From Sulfitobacter mediterraneus (GTDB taxonomy: Bacteria; Pseudomonadota; Alphaproteobacteria; Rhodobacterales; Rhodobacteraceae): DNA of 64,000 nt. The stretch covers positions 3,286,001 to 3,350,000 of the forward strand of contig NZ_CP069004.1 of assembly GCF_016801775.1 (NCBI RefSeq), written 5' to 3'. Under the pieces are notes generated by a model. It saw only the letters and a program-made list of their open reading frames with translations. It searched no databases and was not told the origin of the DNA. Positions 8,703 to 17,651 of the stretch are shown here, one piece after another; position 1 is the stretch's first letter; each line of letters starts with the position of its first letter. Both the position numbers and the translations under genes were made by a program.

Positions 8703-10502
8703 ATGACACCGCTTTCACATATCCGCAATTTCTCCATCGTGGCGCACATCGACCACGGGAAATCCACGCTTGCCGATCGCTTGATCCAATCCACGCACAC
8801 CGTGGCGGATCGCGATATGAAAGAGCAGATGCTTGACAGCATGGACATCGAACGCGAACGCGGCATCACGATCAAAGCGCAGACCGTGCGGATCAATTAC
8901 ACCGCCAAAGATGGTGAGGAATATGTCCTCAACCTGATCGACACCCCCGGCCACGTCGACTTTGCTTATGAAGTCTCCCGCTCCATGCGCGCGGTTGAAG
9001 GCTCGCTTCTGGTGGTTGACAGCACGCAGGGCGTCGAGGCGCAGACATTGGCAAACGTCTATCACGCGATTGAGGCGGACCACGAGATCGTGCCGGTGCT
9101 CAACAAAATTGACCTGCCCGCCGCCGATTGTGACCGCGTCGCCGAACAGATCGAGGACGTGATCGGGATTGATGCCACCGATGCCATCCGTGTGTCGGCC
9201 AAAACCGGCATCGGCATTGATGAAACGCTTGAGGCCATCGTCACCAGACTGCCCGCGCCGAAAGGCAACCGTGATGCGCCGCTCAAGGCGATGCTGGTGG
9301 ATTCGTGGTACGACAGCTATCTCGGTGTGATCGTTCTGGTGCGGATTATGGACGGCGTGCTGAAAAAGGGCGAGCGTGTGCGCATGCTCTCCAACAACTC
9401 CACCCACCATGTGGACCGCATCGGCGTGTTCCGTCCCCAGATGACCGAGATTGACGAGCTTGGCCCAGGCGAGCTTGGCTTTCTCACGGCCTCGATCAAA
9501 CAGGTCCGCGACACCCGCGTGGGCGATACAATCACGCACGAAAAAAAGGGCACAACCGAGGCGCTGCCGGGCTTCAAACCATCGCAACCGGTGGTCTTCT
9601 GTGGTCTCTTCCCCGTAGATGCCGCCGAATTCGAAGACCTGCGCGACAGCATCGAAAAGCTTGCCCTCAATGACGCGTCTTTCAGCTTTGAGATGGAAAC
9701 CTCTGCCGCGCTTGGCTTTGGCTTCCGCTGCGGCTTTCTTGGCCTGCTGCACCTTGAGGTGATCCGCGACCGGATCGAACGGGAATACAACATTGACCTG
9801 ATCACCACCGCGCCCTCGGTGATTTATGACATCCACATGAAGGATGGCACGGTCACGCAACTGCATAACCCCGCCGACATGCCTGACATGACCTTGGTCG
9901 ATCACCTTGAGGAACCGCGCATCAAGGCAACGATCCTTGTGCCTGACGAATACCTCGGTGATGTGCTGAAACTGTGCCAGGACCGTCGCGGCATCCAGGA
10001 AGACCTGACCTATGCCGGATCGCGGGCGATGGTGGTCTATGATCTGCCGCTGAACGAAGTGGTCTTTGATTTCTATGACCGCCTGAAATCGGTGACCAAG
10101 GGCTATGCCTCATTCGATTATCAGATGATCGGCTACCGTCAGGACAATTTGGTGAAAATGTCGATCCTCGTGAACGACGAACCGGTGGATGCGCTGTCTA
10201 CTATGGTTCACCGCGACCGGGCCGAAGCCCGCGGCCGTGCAATGGTCGAAAAGCTCAAGGATCTGATCCCACGTCACATGTTCAAAATCCCGATCCAGGC
10301 GGCCATCGGCGGCAAGGTGATCGCGCGTGAGACCCTCTCTGCGATGCGCAAGGACGTGACGGCGAAATGCTACGGCGGTGATGCGACCCGTAAGAAAAAG
10401 CTGCTGGAAAAGCAGAAAGCGGGTAAGAAGAAAATGCGCCAGTTCGGGAAGGTGGATATTCCGCAAGAGGCGTTTATTTCGGCTCTGAAGATGGATGGTT
10501 GA
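8703..10502 (+). CDS. lepA: Elongation factor 4 (ribosome back-translocase LepA)
   Basis: Ribosome-associated GTPase that remodels stalled or mistranslocated ribosomes and aids 30S biogenesis. Full length, 599 residues. G1 [11 protein letters not shown]3 DTPGHVDF and G4 NKID motifs are intact, followed by EF-G-like domains II, III and V and the LepA-specific C-terminal domain ending in a lysine-rich tail ([16 protein letters not shown]). The initiation region has only a weak ribosome-binding site. The natural C-terminus is retained, so the foreign-looking ATPase gene that begins 3 bases after the stop did not damage it. Confidence 0.97.
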   Translation: MTPLSHIRNFSIVAHIDHGKSTLADRLIQSTHTVADRDMKEQMLDSMDIERERGITIKAQTVRINYTAKDGEEYVLNLIDTPGHVDFAYEVSRSMRAVEGSLLVVDSTQGVEAQTLANVYHAIEADHEIVPVLNKIDLPAADCDRVAEQIEDVIGIDATDAIRVSAKTGIGIDETLEAIVTRLPAPKGNRDAPLKAMLVDSWYDSYLGVIVLVRIMDGVLKKGERVRMLSNNSTHHVDRIGVFRPQMTEIDELGPGELGFLTASIKQVRDTRVGDTITHEKKGTTEALPGFKPSQPVVFCGLFPVDAAEFEDLRDSIEKLALNDASFSFEMETSAALGFGFRCGFLGLLHLEVIRDRIEREYNIDLITTAPSVIYDIHMKDGTVTQLHNPADMPDMTLVDHLEEPRIKATILVPDEYLGDVLKLCQDRRGIQEDLTYAGSRAMVVYDLPLNEVVFDFYDRLKSVTKGYASFDYQMIGYRQDNLVKMSILVNDEPVDALSTMVHRDRAEARGRAMVEKLKDLIPRHMFKIPIQAAIGGKVIARETLSAMRKDVTAKCYGGDATRKKKLLEKQKAGKKKMRQFGKVDIPQEAFISALKMDG

Positions 10503-10505
10503 GAA

Positions 10506-11735
10506 ATGAAAACTAAGCAAGTCTTCGTCGCTGGTGGGATGCCTTCAATAACATACGTGGATCGACTAGCACAAAATCTTGAAAAATCTTTGAGGTCCGA
10601 GATACGTGAAGGGTACAAAGTGATATGTGTTACGGGTCCTACTAAGTCAGGTAAAACAGTGCTAACGCGTCATACCCTAGGACCAGAAAGGTCCGCATTG
10701 GTAAATGGCGGTCAGGTGGAAGATAGCGATGAGTTCTGGAATTTACTGCTTCAGGACCTGAATCTCCCTGAAAGTGAGACACACGATGGCTCTACTGAGG
10801 ATACAATTGGATATCGCTATTTGGTGACTGCGCAAAGAAAGGCAAGCGAGGGGGAAGCGCTTACCTTCAACAATAGAAATAAAAAAACGCTTCTTACCTA
10901 TCTACGAGAAAAAGACTTAGCTTTGGTGGTCGATGACTTTCACTATATGCCTGAGAAAGTGCAAAGAGAAGTCATCCGTTCGCTGAAATCTGAGATATTC
11001 GAGGGCCTTTGTGCAATATTGATCGCTGTTCCGCATAGGGCATTTGATGCGATTGGCGTCGAACGAGAGATGGAAGGGCGTTTTGCACATGTGGAAATCC
11101 CATCATGGAACAAAGGTGAACTTGTAGAAATCCCCAAGAAAGGATTTCGAGCGCTCAATGTCGACGTGCCCCACGAGACACAGGATGTGTTCTCCGAAGA
11201 GGCGAACGGAAGTCCTCTTTTGATGCAACGATTTTGTGGCCGGCTTTGTGACCATTATGATATTGAAGAAACCCAATCTCAATCCAAGACATTCAATCCG
11301 TCTGACGAGACTTTAAAGGAAATTTTCGAAGTAGTGGCTAAGCAATTTGGTCTTCCAACTTTTCAAAAGTTGGCAAAAGGCCCCCAGTCTCGAGCGAAGC
11401 GGCTTGATCGCATGCTACTAAACAGTGAAAGATCGATGGATATTTATGAAGCTGTGCTTGCAGCGGTGGCGAATACTGGACCGAAAGATAAGATTCACTA
11501 TAATGAAATTAGAGACGAACTTCGGAAAATTCTTGTAGAAACTGACTTGCCGCAAAAACACGAAGTTTCTTCTGCATTGGGACATATGTCGGGGATTGCG
11601 AAAGATGAGATTGATGGAGAGCCTGTTGTAGAGTGGGCTGATGACCATCTATATCTGACTGATCCGTTCCTAATGTTCTATATGAGGTGGAATCAACGAA
11701 CACTAAATCAGGCAAGCGGGGTCAACAAAGGATAA
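10506..11735 (+). CDS. AAA/STAND-like ATPase with C-terminal winged-helix region, probably acquired
   Basis: A 409-residue cytoplasmic protein. Walker A is G44-P-T-K-S-G-K-T51, Walker B is LALVVDD (138-144). The end (residues ~330-400, with YNEIRDELRKI and LYLTDPFLMFYMRW) looks like the winged-helix tail of archaeal-type AAA ATPases (PF01637-like). There is no fused effector domain. Codon use and GC are strikingly lower than in lepA just 3 bases upstream and in genes beyond 12017, so it was probably gained horizontally; its 3' side ends at a truncated transposase. Solo AAA ATPases of this kind occur in mobile and defence contexts, but that role is inference here. Confidence 0.75.
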   Translation: MKTKQVFVAGGMPSITYVDRLAQNLEKSLRSEIREGYKVICVTGPTKSGKTVLTRHTLGPERSALVNGGQVEDSDEFWNLLLQDLNLPESETHDGSTEDTIGYRYLVTAQRKASEGEALTFNNRNKKTLLTYLREKDLALVVDDFHYMPEKVQREVIRSLKSEIFEGLCAILIAVPHRAFDAIGVEREMEGRFAHVEIPSWNKGELVEIPKKGFRALNVDVPHETQDVFSEEANGSPLLMQRFCGRLCDHYDIEETQSQSKTFNPSDETLKEIFEVVAKQFGLPTFQKLAKGPQSRAKRLDRMLLNSERSMDIYEAVLAAVANTGPKDKIHYNEIRDELRKILVETDLPQKHEVSSALGHMSGIAKDEIDGEPVVEWADDHLYLTDPFLMFYMRWNQRTLNQASGVNKG

Positions 11736-11752
11736 TACACACGAGACTTCCC

Positions 11753-11902
11753 AATCTCAAACGGTCTTTCCGCTCGCGTCATCCGAACCGCATGGCGCAG
11801 CACTTCAATATGCCGCACCAACACATCCTGCCCCCGATGGGCGATGTTGACCGTAAAGAAATACCGGCCCCTAGTAACATACATGCGGCGATAGCGGCTC
11901 AT
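11753..11902 (-). pseudogene. Truncated REP-associated tyrosine transposase (rayT-like), N-terminal fragment
   Basis: On the minus strand, from 11902, about 50 residues (MSRYRRMYV, GRYFFTVNI, RHIEVLRHAV, ERPFEI) match the start of REP-associated tyrosine transposases (Y1_Tnp, IS200-like), which normally have about 150-190 residues. Similarity stops abruptly near base 11752. Beyond it the frame runs into sequence of low-GC character belonging to the ATPase gene and ends. The catalytic His and Tyr regions are absent, so it cannot be active. It marks the right border of the inserted segment. The rest of the 11736-12016 gap shows no further gene. Confidence 0.65.
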
Positions 11903-12016
11903 TGCCAAACCATCCAACCAAACCCAACAAACCCTTTCCCTTTTGACTCAAATCAAAGCGTTGCCTGCCGCCGCCCGATACCTTTCCGGTAACATCAAAT
12001 CGGGAAAGGTCCCCCC

Positions 12017-12199
12017 ATGCTTCGCTTGGCTTCCATGCTTTATTCCATCATCGGTTCCACCCTTGCGGGGGCTGGCGTGATTGCCGTTCTCGTTGCGGGA
12101 TATGACACATTGACGCCCATCCTGATCGCGGCGGCGGCGGGCGCGGTTGTGGCCGTTCCGGTCACGCTGATGGTGGCGAAAAAGATCACCAGTCTGTAG
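12017..12199 (+). CDS. Small two-helix membrane protein
   Basis: A 60-residue protein made almost entirely of two hydrophobic helices (residues ~7-28 and ~32-52) with a short lysine-containing tail (AKKITSL). Close relatives occur as single genes across Rhodobacteraceae and are often mislabelled CTP synthetase in databases; nothing here supports such activity. Function unknown. Its gene starts about 114 bases beyond the transposase remnant and has normal high GC. Confidence 0.65.
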   Translation: MLRLASMLYSIIGSTLAGAGVIAVLVAGYDTLTPILIAAAAGAVVAVPVTLMVAKKITSL

Positions 12200-12234
12200 T
12201 TTCGCATGGATCACCAATGGGGTAGGGCAGGGGC

Positions 12235-12747
12235 ATGACATGTCCTCTTTGCACCGCATCCGATACGCCTTTGATCGAAACGCCAGTTCCGGGCGGCCCT
12301 GAGGGGGCGTCTGTACATATCTGCACCACCTGCGCCGATGAGATCGCCAGCGATGCGCCGGCGGCCGATCATTTCCGCGTGCTGGCTTCCACCATGTGGT
12401 CCGAAAATCCGGCGATACAGGTTCTGGCCGCCCGCATTCTTGCGCGATTAGAGACCGATTGGGCCCGCGATCTGGCCGATCAGCTTTACCTTGATGACGA
12501 GACCCGCGCTTGGGCGGATAACGTTCCCCAAGACAGCGCGCACCGTGACAGCAACGGTCAACCGCTGAGCCAGGGCGATACGGTTGTTCTGATCAAGGAT
12601 CTACCGGTCAAAGGTGCGGGCTTTACTGCCAAACGCGGCACGGCGGTGCATAAAATATCGCTTGTGCAAGACAACCCCGCCCATATCGAAGGGCGCGTTG
12701 AGGGGCAGCGGATCGTCATCCTGACGGAGTTTGTCAAACGCCGCTGA
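12235..12747 (+). CDS. PhnA/YjdM-like zinc-ribbon protein
   Basis: A 170-residue cytoplasmic protein. The N-terminus has paired cysteines (MTCPLC and ICTTCADE) forming a probable zinc ribbon. The C-terminal half (LSQGDTVVLIKDLPVKGAG, then VEGQRIVILTEFVKR) is the SH3-like PhnA/YjdM domain. Despite the historical name, YjdM proteins are not phosphonoacetate hydrolases by sequence alone, and the natural role is unclear. No phosphonate genes adjoin it. Confidence 0.78.
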   Translation: MTCPLCTASDTPLIETPVPGGPEGASVHICTTCADEIASDAPAADHFRVLASTMWSENPAIQVLAARILARLETDWARDLADQLYLDDETRAWADNVPQDSAHRDSNGQPLSQGDTVVLIKDLPVKGAGFTAKRGTAVHKISLVQDNPAHIEGRVEGQRIVILTEFVKRR

Positions 12748-12805
12748 CGCTCGACTTCGGCGGGGCGCTGTGGAACACTGGCGTTGCCTTAGCTGAGGAA
12801 ACCCC

Positions 12806-13636
12806 ATGTCTGATCCCTGCATCATCTGCGTTGCCATCACCGGCTCTGTCCCGACCAAAGCGGCCAATCCCGCCGTCCCGATCAGCGTATCGGAGCAGAT
12901 CGAAAGCACCCATGCCGCGTTTGAGGCAGGGGCGAGCATTTGCCACGCCCATGTGCGCAATGCGGACGAGACGCCATCCTCGGACCCCGAGAAATTCGCA
13001 GCATTGCAAGAGGGCGTGATCAAACATTGCCCCGGCATGATCATCCAGTTTTCCACCGGCGGCAGGTCCGGCGCCGGGCAGGCGCGGGGCGGCATGCTGC
13101 CACTGCGCCCCGATATGGCCTCGCTTTCGGTGGGATCAAACAACTTTCCCACCCGCGTCTATGAGAACCCGCCGGATCTGGTGGATTGGCTCGCTGGCGA
13201 GATGCGCACCCATGAGATCAAGCCAGAGATCGAAGCCTTTGACCTGAGCCACATTCACAAGGCCGCTGAAATGAACCGCGACGGGCGCATTCCGGGGCAG
13301 CTTTATATCCAGTTTGTGATGGGGGTGAAGAACGCCATGCCCGTCGATCGCCCGACCTTTGATTTCTATATCGAAACGGTCAAACGACTGGCCCCTGATG
13401 CCCAGTGGTGCGCGGCGGGGATCGGGCCAAATCAGGTCGTGCTGAACGAATGGTCGATTGCGGCCGGTGGCCATACCCGCACAGGCCTCGAAGACAACGT
13501 GCGCTGGGACAAGCAGACCTTGGCGCCCTCTAATGCGGCGCTGGTCAAACGCGCCGCCGAGATCTGCGAAAAACACGGGCGCCCCGTTGCCACGCCTGCA
13601 CAAGCCCGGCAAATCCTCGGGCTGCGCCCCGCTTAA
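12806..13636 (+). CDS. BKACE family (3-keto-5-aminohexanoate cleavage) protein
   Basis: A 276-residue zinc enzyme of the DUF849/BKACE family, which condenses a beta-keto acid with acetyl-CoA to give acetoacetate and a new CoA thioester. The zinc-binding HxH motif is visible in CHAHVRN, and the active-site region GGHTRTGLEDN has the conserved His, Arg and Glu. BKACE subfamilies accept different beta-keto acids; the Kce lysine-pathway partners are not nearby, so the substrate is open. Its TAA overlaps the stop codon of the convergent methyltransferase gene by 4 bases (TTAA), leaving no room for a terminator. Confidence 0.88.
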   Translation: MSDPCIICVAITGSVPTKAANPAVPISVSEQIESTHAAFEAGASICHAHVRNADETPSSDPEKFAALQEGVIKHCPGMIIQFSTGGRSGAGQARGGMLPLRPDMASLSVGSNNFPTRVYENPPDLVDWLAGEMRTHEIKPEIEAFDLSHIHKAAEMNRDGRIPGQLYIQFVMGVKNAMPVDRPTFDFYIETVKRLAPDAQWCAAGIGPNQVVLNEWSIAAGGHTRTGLEDNVRWDKQTLAPSNAALVKRAAEICEKHGRPVATPAQARQILGLRPA

Positions 13637-14109
13637 CTGCGGTAAAACAGGTATCGCTCAGGGTCGATCGTGTCAGGTCCGCTGACCTGGGTGAACCCGG
13701 TCAGCGGTTGTTGCGAGACGATCAAGCCGTTCGGCACCATCAAAGGCGCGATCAGAGGCGACAGCCGCGCGCCTTCCTCGACATCCTTTTCCTTGACCCC
13801 AAAGCCAAAGTCATAATGCGCCAATGCCATTTGCACCCCGCGCTGTGCCAGTCCGGCCAGCATGGCATCCGCCTCGCCTTGCAGGAAGTTCTCTTGCGGC
13901 GGCACGCAGGACGGATGCGGCTGCAACACGCGGTCGATCACCCAAATGCGCCGATTGGGTAATTCTTGCCGCAGGTGGTCATAGGTGCGGCCATTGCCCA
14001 GGCCCATCTCCAGAACATCGCCCGCGACATCGGAAATGGTGTGCGCAGCCCAGTTCAGGCCATCAATCTGCGCCTCCAGTCTGCGGCGCATGGATTCCAA
14101 TCGGCTCAC
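13633..14109 (-). CDS. Class I SAM-dependent methyltransferase-like protein, last gene of glycan operon
   Basis: A 158-residue protein with a Rossmann-like motif I (DVLEMGLGNGRTYDHL) and the following acidic strand (IWVIDR). It is short for a methyltransferase and may be a minimal domain. It has a clear paralogue at 30963-31451, which shares GLGNGRTY and the overall layout. It overlaps the upstream deacetylase gene by 4 bases and is the last of eight coupled minus-strand genes. It may methylate a sugar or lipid carrier, but the acceptor is unknown and a non-catalytic role is possible. Confidence 0.7.
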   Translation of the reverse strand: MSRLESMRRRLEAQIDGLNWAAHTISDVAGDVLEMGLGNGRTYDHLRQELPNRRIWVIDRVLQPHPSCVPPQENFLQGEADAMLAGLAQRGVQMALAHYDFGFGVKEKDVEEGARLSPLIAPLMVPNGLIVSQQPLTGFTQVSGPDTIDPERYLFYRS

Positions 14110-14864
14110 GGCAGATTTCCTTTCAGATCATGTAAATTGCACGGCTTTGCGCCGGCCTCCAGCAAAGTGCCAAGGCAGGCTTCGGTAAAGGCCCAGATCT
14201 CTTGATCATGCACGAGGTGATGGGTCAACAGGCCAAGGGGTTCGGTTGCATCCGCGCGGCCGAAACGGCGGTCCTGCAGGTTTTGCACCAATGCGGCGAT
14301 CTGTGCCTCCGGCGGAACCAATCCGCCGCCACCCTTCCAAAAGATCGGGTCGATATGGGTATTGATTTGCACGAGGCCAGGCGCAGCAAGCCGTGCGGCA
14401 CGGGGGGTAAAGGTGGACAGCCCCGCGAATCCCAGATCAGGCAAGGCGGCGATGTAACCCGCATCAATGCGGTTCCACGGCGGCACAAACAGCGGCAAAA
14501 GATCTGCAGCAAACATCTGTTTCAACGTGCCAAGGCCTTGTGCCATCTCATCTGAGGCACCTGCTCTGGGCCGCCCGAACTCCGCCTTTTTTTGACCCCG
14601 TGCCGCATGGTTGTCATGAGCCCAGCCATGGACCATCGGCACCGCCCACGGACCGTTGCACACCCCAATAAGGGATGGATGCGCAAACTTGGGGATCACT
14701 GCCAGATGAACCGGCAGGCCCAGCGTTTCGGCCAAGCCGGTGAGTTTTGCCAGCGCCGGGCTGTCTTTGATAGCGTCGTCATCGCGCCACCAGATCGGCA
14801 GCACCCGTGCTTCGCGCTGCCAGATCGCCATCTCGGCGGTCAAGGGGGACCAATCAATACTCAC
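14106..14864 (-). CDS. Polysaccharide deacetylase family protein
   Basis: A 252-residue protein of the NodB-homology (CE4-like) type without signal peptide, so probably cytoplasmic. The metal/base motif appears as WWRDDDA near residue 25 and the HxxxH-type metal ligands as HGWAHDNH near residue 80. It is overlapped by 4 bases on both sides. In a glycan operon the likely job is removal of N-acetyl groups from a sugar nucleotide- or lipid-linked intermediate, in keeping with the first gene making an N-acetylhexuronic acid donor. That substrate assignment is inference. Confidence 0.8.
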   Translation of the reverse strand: MSIDWSPLTAEMAIWQREARVLPIWWRDDDAIKDSPALAKLTGLAETLGLPVHLAVIPKFAHPSLIGVCNGPWAVPMVHGWAHDNHAARGQKKAEFGRPRAGASDEMAQGLGTLKQMFAADLLPLFVPPWNRIDAGYIAALPDLGFAGLSTFTPRAARLAAPGLVQINTHIDPIFWKGGGGLVPPEAQIAALVQNLQDRRFGRADATEPLGLLTHHLVHDQEIWAFTEACLGTLLEAGAKPCNLHDLKGNLP

Positions 14865-15997
14865 CTTTGAGTCTCAAGCAGCAGCGCGGTGATACGCACG
14901 GTCTCTGCGGCGCCATCCAGACCGGTGGTCATGGGCGAACGGTCAGGGGCATCCATAACCTTTTGCACGGCTTGCCGCAGTCTCTCTGGCGTCAGATCGG
15001 CGCTGTTGATCGTGGTGATCCCGTCCTGCTGGGCCAAAGCGCGGGCGCGAATACCCTGCTCAACCTCATTGCCTGCGTCAAAGGGCACAAACACTGCCGG
15101 GCATCCAGCCTGCAGAACATCCAGCGCGGTGTTGTAGCCACACAGGGAAACGGAGGCTGCTGCATTGTGCAGCATCGCGCGAAAATCGGGGCGGGCTGGT
15201 TCGATGATCACGTTGTCCGGCGCTTGGGACGCCAGGGCGGCGCAACGTTCGGCAGCATCCGCGCCACCCAGCAACAGCCGCCAGGGCCGCGCCGGATCGC
15301 CCGCTGCGGCCTCTAGCGCAGCGGCAAACACATCACGGCCCACATCGCCGCCGCCAGCGCTGACGATCACCTCGCTTTTGCCAGCGTCGGTTGGGCTGTC
15401 TGAGACCGGCGGCGCAACAAAGCCGGTGTAGTGCAAACGCGATGCCAGTGCCTCGGTCACCGGCCAGCTGAGATGCAGCGGGGTGATCCGGGGGTCGGCA
15501 TGGACCAGCACACCGTCGTAGAAGCGTTCCAGCATCTCATCGGCAAATACGGCCTTCTTGGGCTTGGAAGGCGGCGCCAGAATATCGCGGATCGAGGACA
15601 GGATCAGCGGAGGTTTGTCCTGCGCCTTGGCCGCCTCCAACAATGCGATAAACTCTGCGCGCAGCACGCGGCGACCAAAGGGGAACAGCTCGGTGATCAG
15701 AACATCCGGCGCTTGATCGTCAAGCGAAGACAAAAGCGCGTCAAGCCGCCCGTACAGCATCGCGTCATCTACTGGATTGCCTGCCGCCGTCAGCAATTGG
15801 GCAAAGTTCACTCCGTCAGAGCGCAGCGCGGGCAGTTGCAACAGCGCCGCATCACCCGGATCCAGCTGCGGCGCCGGCACTCCGCCCGAGACAACCACTG
15901 CCTCATGACCTGCCTGAATGAATGCCTTTGCCAGCGTCAACGCCCGCGACAGATGCCCGGTGCCAAGCAGATGGGTCACAACGATCATGACCTTCAT
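14861..15997 (-). CDS. MurG-like (GT-B, family 28 type) glycosyltransferase
   Basis: A 378-residue GT-B glycosyltransferase. The N-terminus HLLGTGHLSRALTLAKAF is the acceptor-side loop typical of MurG/GT28 enzymes; the donor-side segment is SLCGYNTALDVLQAGCPAVFVPF. It resembles the glycosyltransferase three genes upstream (18889-20100), which carries HDTFGLGHLRRSRALA and GGYNT, so the operon contains a duplicated GT-B pair. No membrane segment is evident; such enzymes act on lipid-linked acceptors at the inner face of the membrane. Start and end overlap neighbours by 4 bases. Confidence 0.82.
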   Translation of the reverse strand: MKVMIVVTHLLGTGHLSRALTLAKAFIQAGHEAVVVSGGVPAPQLDPGDAALLQLPALRSDGVNFAQLLTAAGNPVDDAMLYGRLDALLSSLDDQAPDVLITELFPFGRRVLRAEFIALLEAAKAQDKPPLILSSIRDILAPPSKPKKAVFADEMLERFYDGVLVHADPRITPLHLSWPVTEALASRLHYTGFVAPPVSDSPTDAGKSEVIVSAGGGDVGRDVFAAALEAAAGDPARPWRLLLGGADAAERCAALASQAPDNVIIEPARPDFRAMLHNAAASVSLCGYNTALDVLQAGCPAVFVPFDAGNEVEQGIRARALAQQDGITTINSADLTPERLRQAVQKVMDAPDRSPMTTGLDGAAETVRITALLLETQR

Positions 15998-16581
15998 GGC
16001 GCAGCCTCAATCAAACGAACCGGATCGCCCGGAACAGACCATGTGCCATCGTCAATCTCAATCACGAAAAGCCGGTTCCGTTTCACCGCAAAGGGGGCCG
16101 GTCCATCAAAGTTCCATCCCGTTGCATGGGCCAAGAGCACCCGCATCACGCCGATATGGCAGACCGCGACGTGATCCCCGTGCAGGGTCTCTGCCCATGG
16201 CACCAAGCGATCCCGAAGGGCGGCGGGGCTTTCCCCGTTTGGCGGGGTGTAACCCCAACCCCAATCCTCAATATCCAGGTAGGAGACATCGGGATCGGCC
16301 TTAAGCTCCGCGCCCTTCAGGCCTTCCCAATCGCCCCAGTTCATTTCAAGCAGCGCCGCGTCCGTTTGCGCGGCACGGCCCGCCACCAGCTTTGCGGTGT
16401 CTGCGGCCCGCGACAACGGGCTGGACCACAGATGCGCTGCATCCCATGGCGGCGGCAACCGCAGCCGGGACAGCTGCGCCACTGCTTCGGGGTCGAGGGC
16501 GATGTCGGTGCGCCCCTGAATGCGGCCCGCGCGGTTCCATGGTGTATGGCCGTGACGCAAAAGGGCAAGGCGGGCGTTCAT
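15994..16581 (-). CDS. Histidine phosphatase family protein
   Basis: A 195-residue cytoplasmic phosphatase of the phosphoglycerate-mutase-like superfamily. The catalytic LLRHGHTPWN (Arg9-His10-Gly11) is at the N-terminus and a second His appears in HVAVCHIG near residue 140. Members dephosphorylate small phosphoesters, sugar phosphates or cobalamin precursors. Its position between glycosyltransferase genes, with 4-base overlaps on both sides, suggests a sugar-phosphate or glycan-phosphate substrate. No cobalamin genes are near, so a CobC role is not favoured. Confidence 0.85.
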   Translation of the reverse strand: MNARLALLRHGHTPWNRAGRIQGRTDIALDPEAVAQLSRLRLPPPWDAAHLWSSPLSRAADTAKLVAGRAAQTDAALLEMNWGDWEGLKGAELKADPDVSYLDIEDWGWGYTPPNGESPAALRDRLVPWAETLHGDHVAVCHIGVMRVLLAHATGWNFDGPAPFAVKRNRLFVIEIDDGTWSVPGDPVRLIEAAP

Positions 16582-17651
16582 CGCACACCCACCTTGGCCA
16601 ATCCGCCGCGCAATACATCTGCGGCAGCGGGCAACAGGTGTCGTTTTGCGATCATGCTGCGTGCCTCCAATGCGGCTTTGTGGCGTTGGGCCGGTTTGTT
16701 CATCATATCCGTGATCCGCGCCGCCAATGCGGCAGGTCCGTCTTGCACCGCCGGCTGGGGCGCTCCTGCCAGAACCTCGCGCACTCCGGGACGATCTTGC
16801 GCAACAACGGGCAAGCCTGCGGCCTGCGCCTCTAGATAGACCATGCCAAAAGCCTCGTCGACACCGGGCCAGAACAGCAGGCTGGACTGGCGATAAATCT
16901 CCTGAAGCGCGGATGTGTCCAGTGCGCCAAGGAAGCGGACATTGCCCCGGAATGGAGCCATCAAGGCTTCAACTTCGGCGCGGGCGGGACCATCACCGGC
17001 GATCTGCAAGCACCAATCTGTATCCGGCAACAGTGCCAAAGTCTGGGCGATGATCTGATAAGACGGCAACTTGGCCGCGCTGCGCATCATCCCAACGGAC
17101 AGCATCGGACCGGACAAACCTGAGGGCACCGGCAAGGTGTCACCGTTCAAGAATGGCGGCAGATGGATCAAGACCTGCGATCGCGGAGCATCGCGGAGCA
17201 GGGTTTCGGCGTCATGTTGAGTAAAATAGAAAATCACCTGGGCCGCGTCAGAGGCAGCTTCGGCGGCTTTTGCAAATGCTGCCCATGGCCCCTCAAGGCG
17301 TTTGCGGGCGCGGGTGGATTCAATTTGCAAATATGGGATATCCAGCGCCGCCGCCGCCTGCGGGCCAATGAGATCCGGCGCTTTGTAGTAGTTGTGATAG
17401 GTCAGCCAAGCCTGCCAGCCCGCGCGTTTCCCTGCCTCTGAAACACGGGAAATTTCCTTTGCGGCCTGCGCCATCAGATCGGCCTGCACTTCTTCGTTGC
17501 CCATACCGTCCCGGCTGCGAAAGCGGCTGGCCAAGGTGACGTCTGTCCCCCTTTGCGCCAAGGCCGCAACCAGCCCGCGTGCGATGCTGCGATCTCCTGA
17601 TGGCACCGGGTCATCCGGCGGCTTCATCGGCGCATAGAAGGCAAGACGCAT
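16578..17651 (-). CDS. Glycosyltransferase family 4 protein
   Basis: A 357-residue retaining GT-B enzyme. The N-terminal loop (FYAPMKPPDDPVPSGDRSIARGL) and the donor-binding E-x7-E element (DEAFGMVYLEAQAAGLPVV) are both recognisable as GT4. It probably adds one hexose-type residue in the synthesis of the operon's glycan. Coupling is tight: a 1-base overlap with the upstream GT4 gene (TGATG) and a 4-base overlap with the phosphatase gene. Donor and acceptor cannot be told from sequence. Confidence 0.85.
   Translation of the reverse strand: MRLAFYAPMKPPDDPVPSGDRSIARGLVAALAQRGTDVTLASRFRSRDGMGNEEVQADLMAQAAKEISRVSEAGKRAGWQAWLTYHNYYKAPDLIGPQAAAALDIPYLQIESTRARKRLEGPWAAFAKAAEAASDAAQVIFYFTQHDAETLLRDAPRSQVLIHLPPFLNGDTLPVPSGLSGPMLSVGMMRSAAKLPSYQIIAQTLALLPDTDWCLQIAGDGPARAEVEALMAPFRGNVRFLGALDTSALQEIYRQSSLLFWPGVDEAFGMVYLEAQAAGLPVVAQDRPGVREVLAGAPQPAVQDGPAALAARITDMMNKPAQRHKAALEARSMIAKRHLLPAAADVLRGGLAKVGVR

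Noticed and set aside
8715..9905. 396-codon minus-strand open frame opposite lepA
   Set aside because: Antisense to a highly conserved housekeeping gene; no similarity recognised.
11708..11917. Intact small gene on the minus strand after the ATPase
   Set aside because: Only the first ~50 residues resemble a transposase; the C-terminal residues come from foreign flanking sequence, so it is listed as a pseudogene fragment.
12017..12199. CTP synthetase annotation for the 60-residue protein
   Set aside because: The protein is only two membrane helices; real CTP synthetase has more than 500 residues with synthetase and glutaminase domains.
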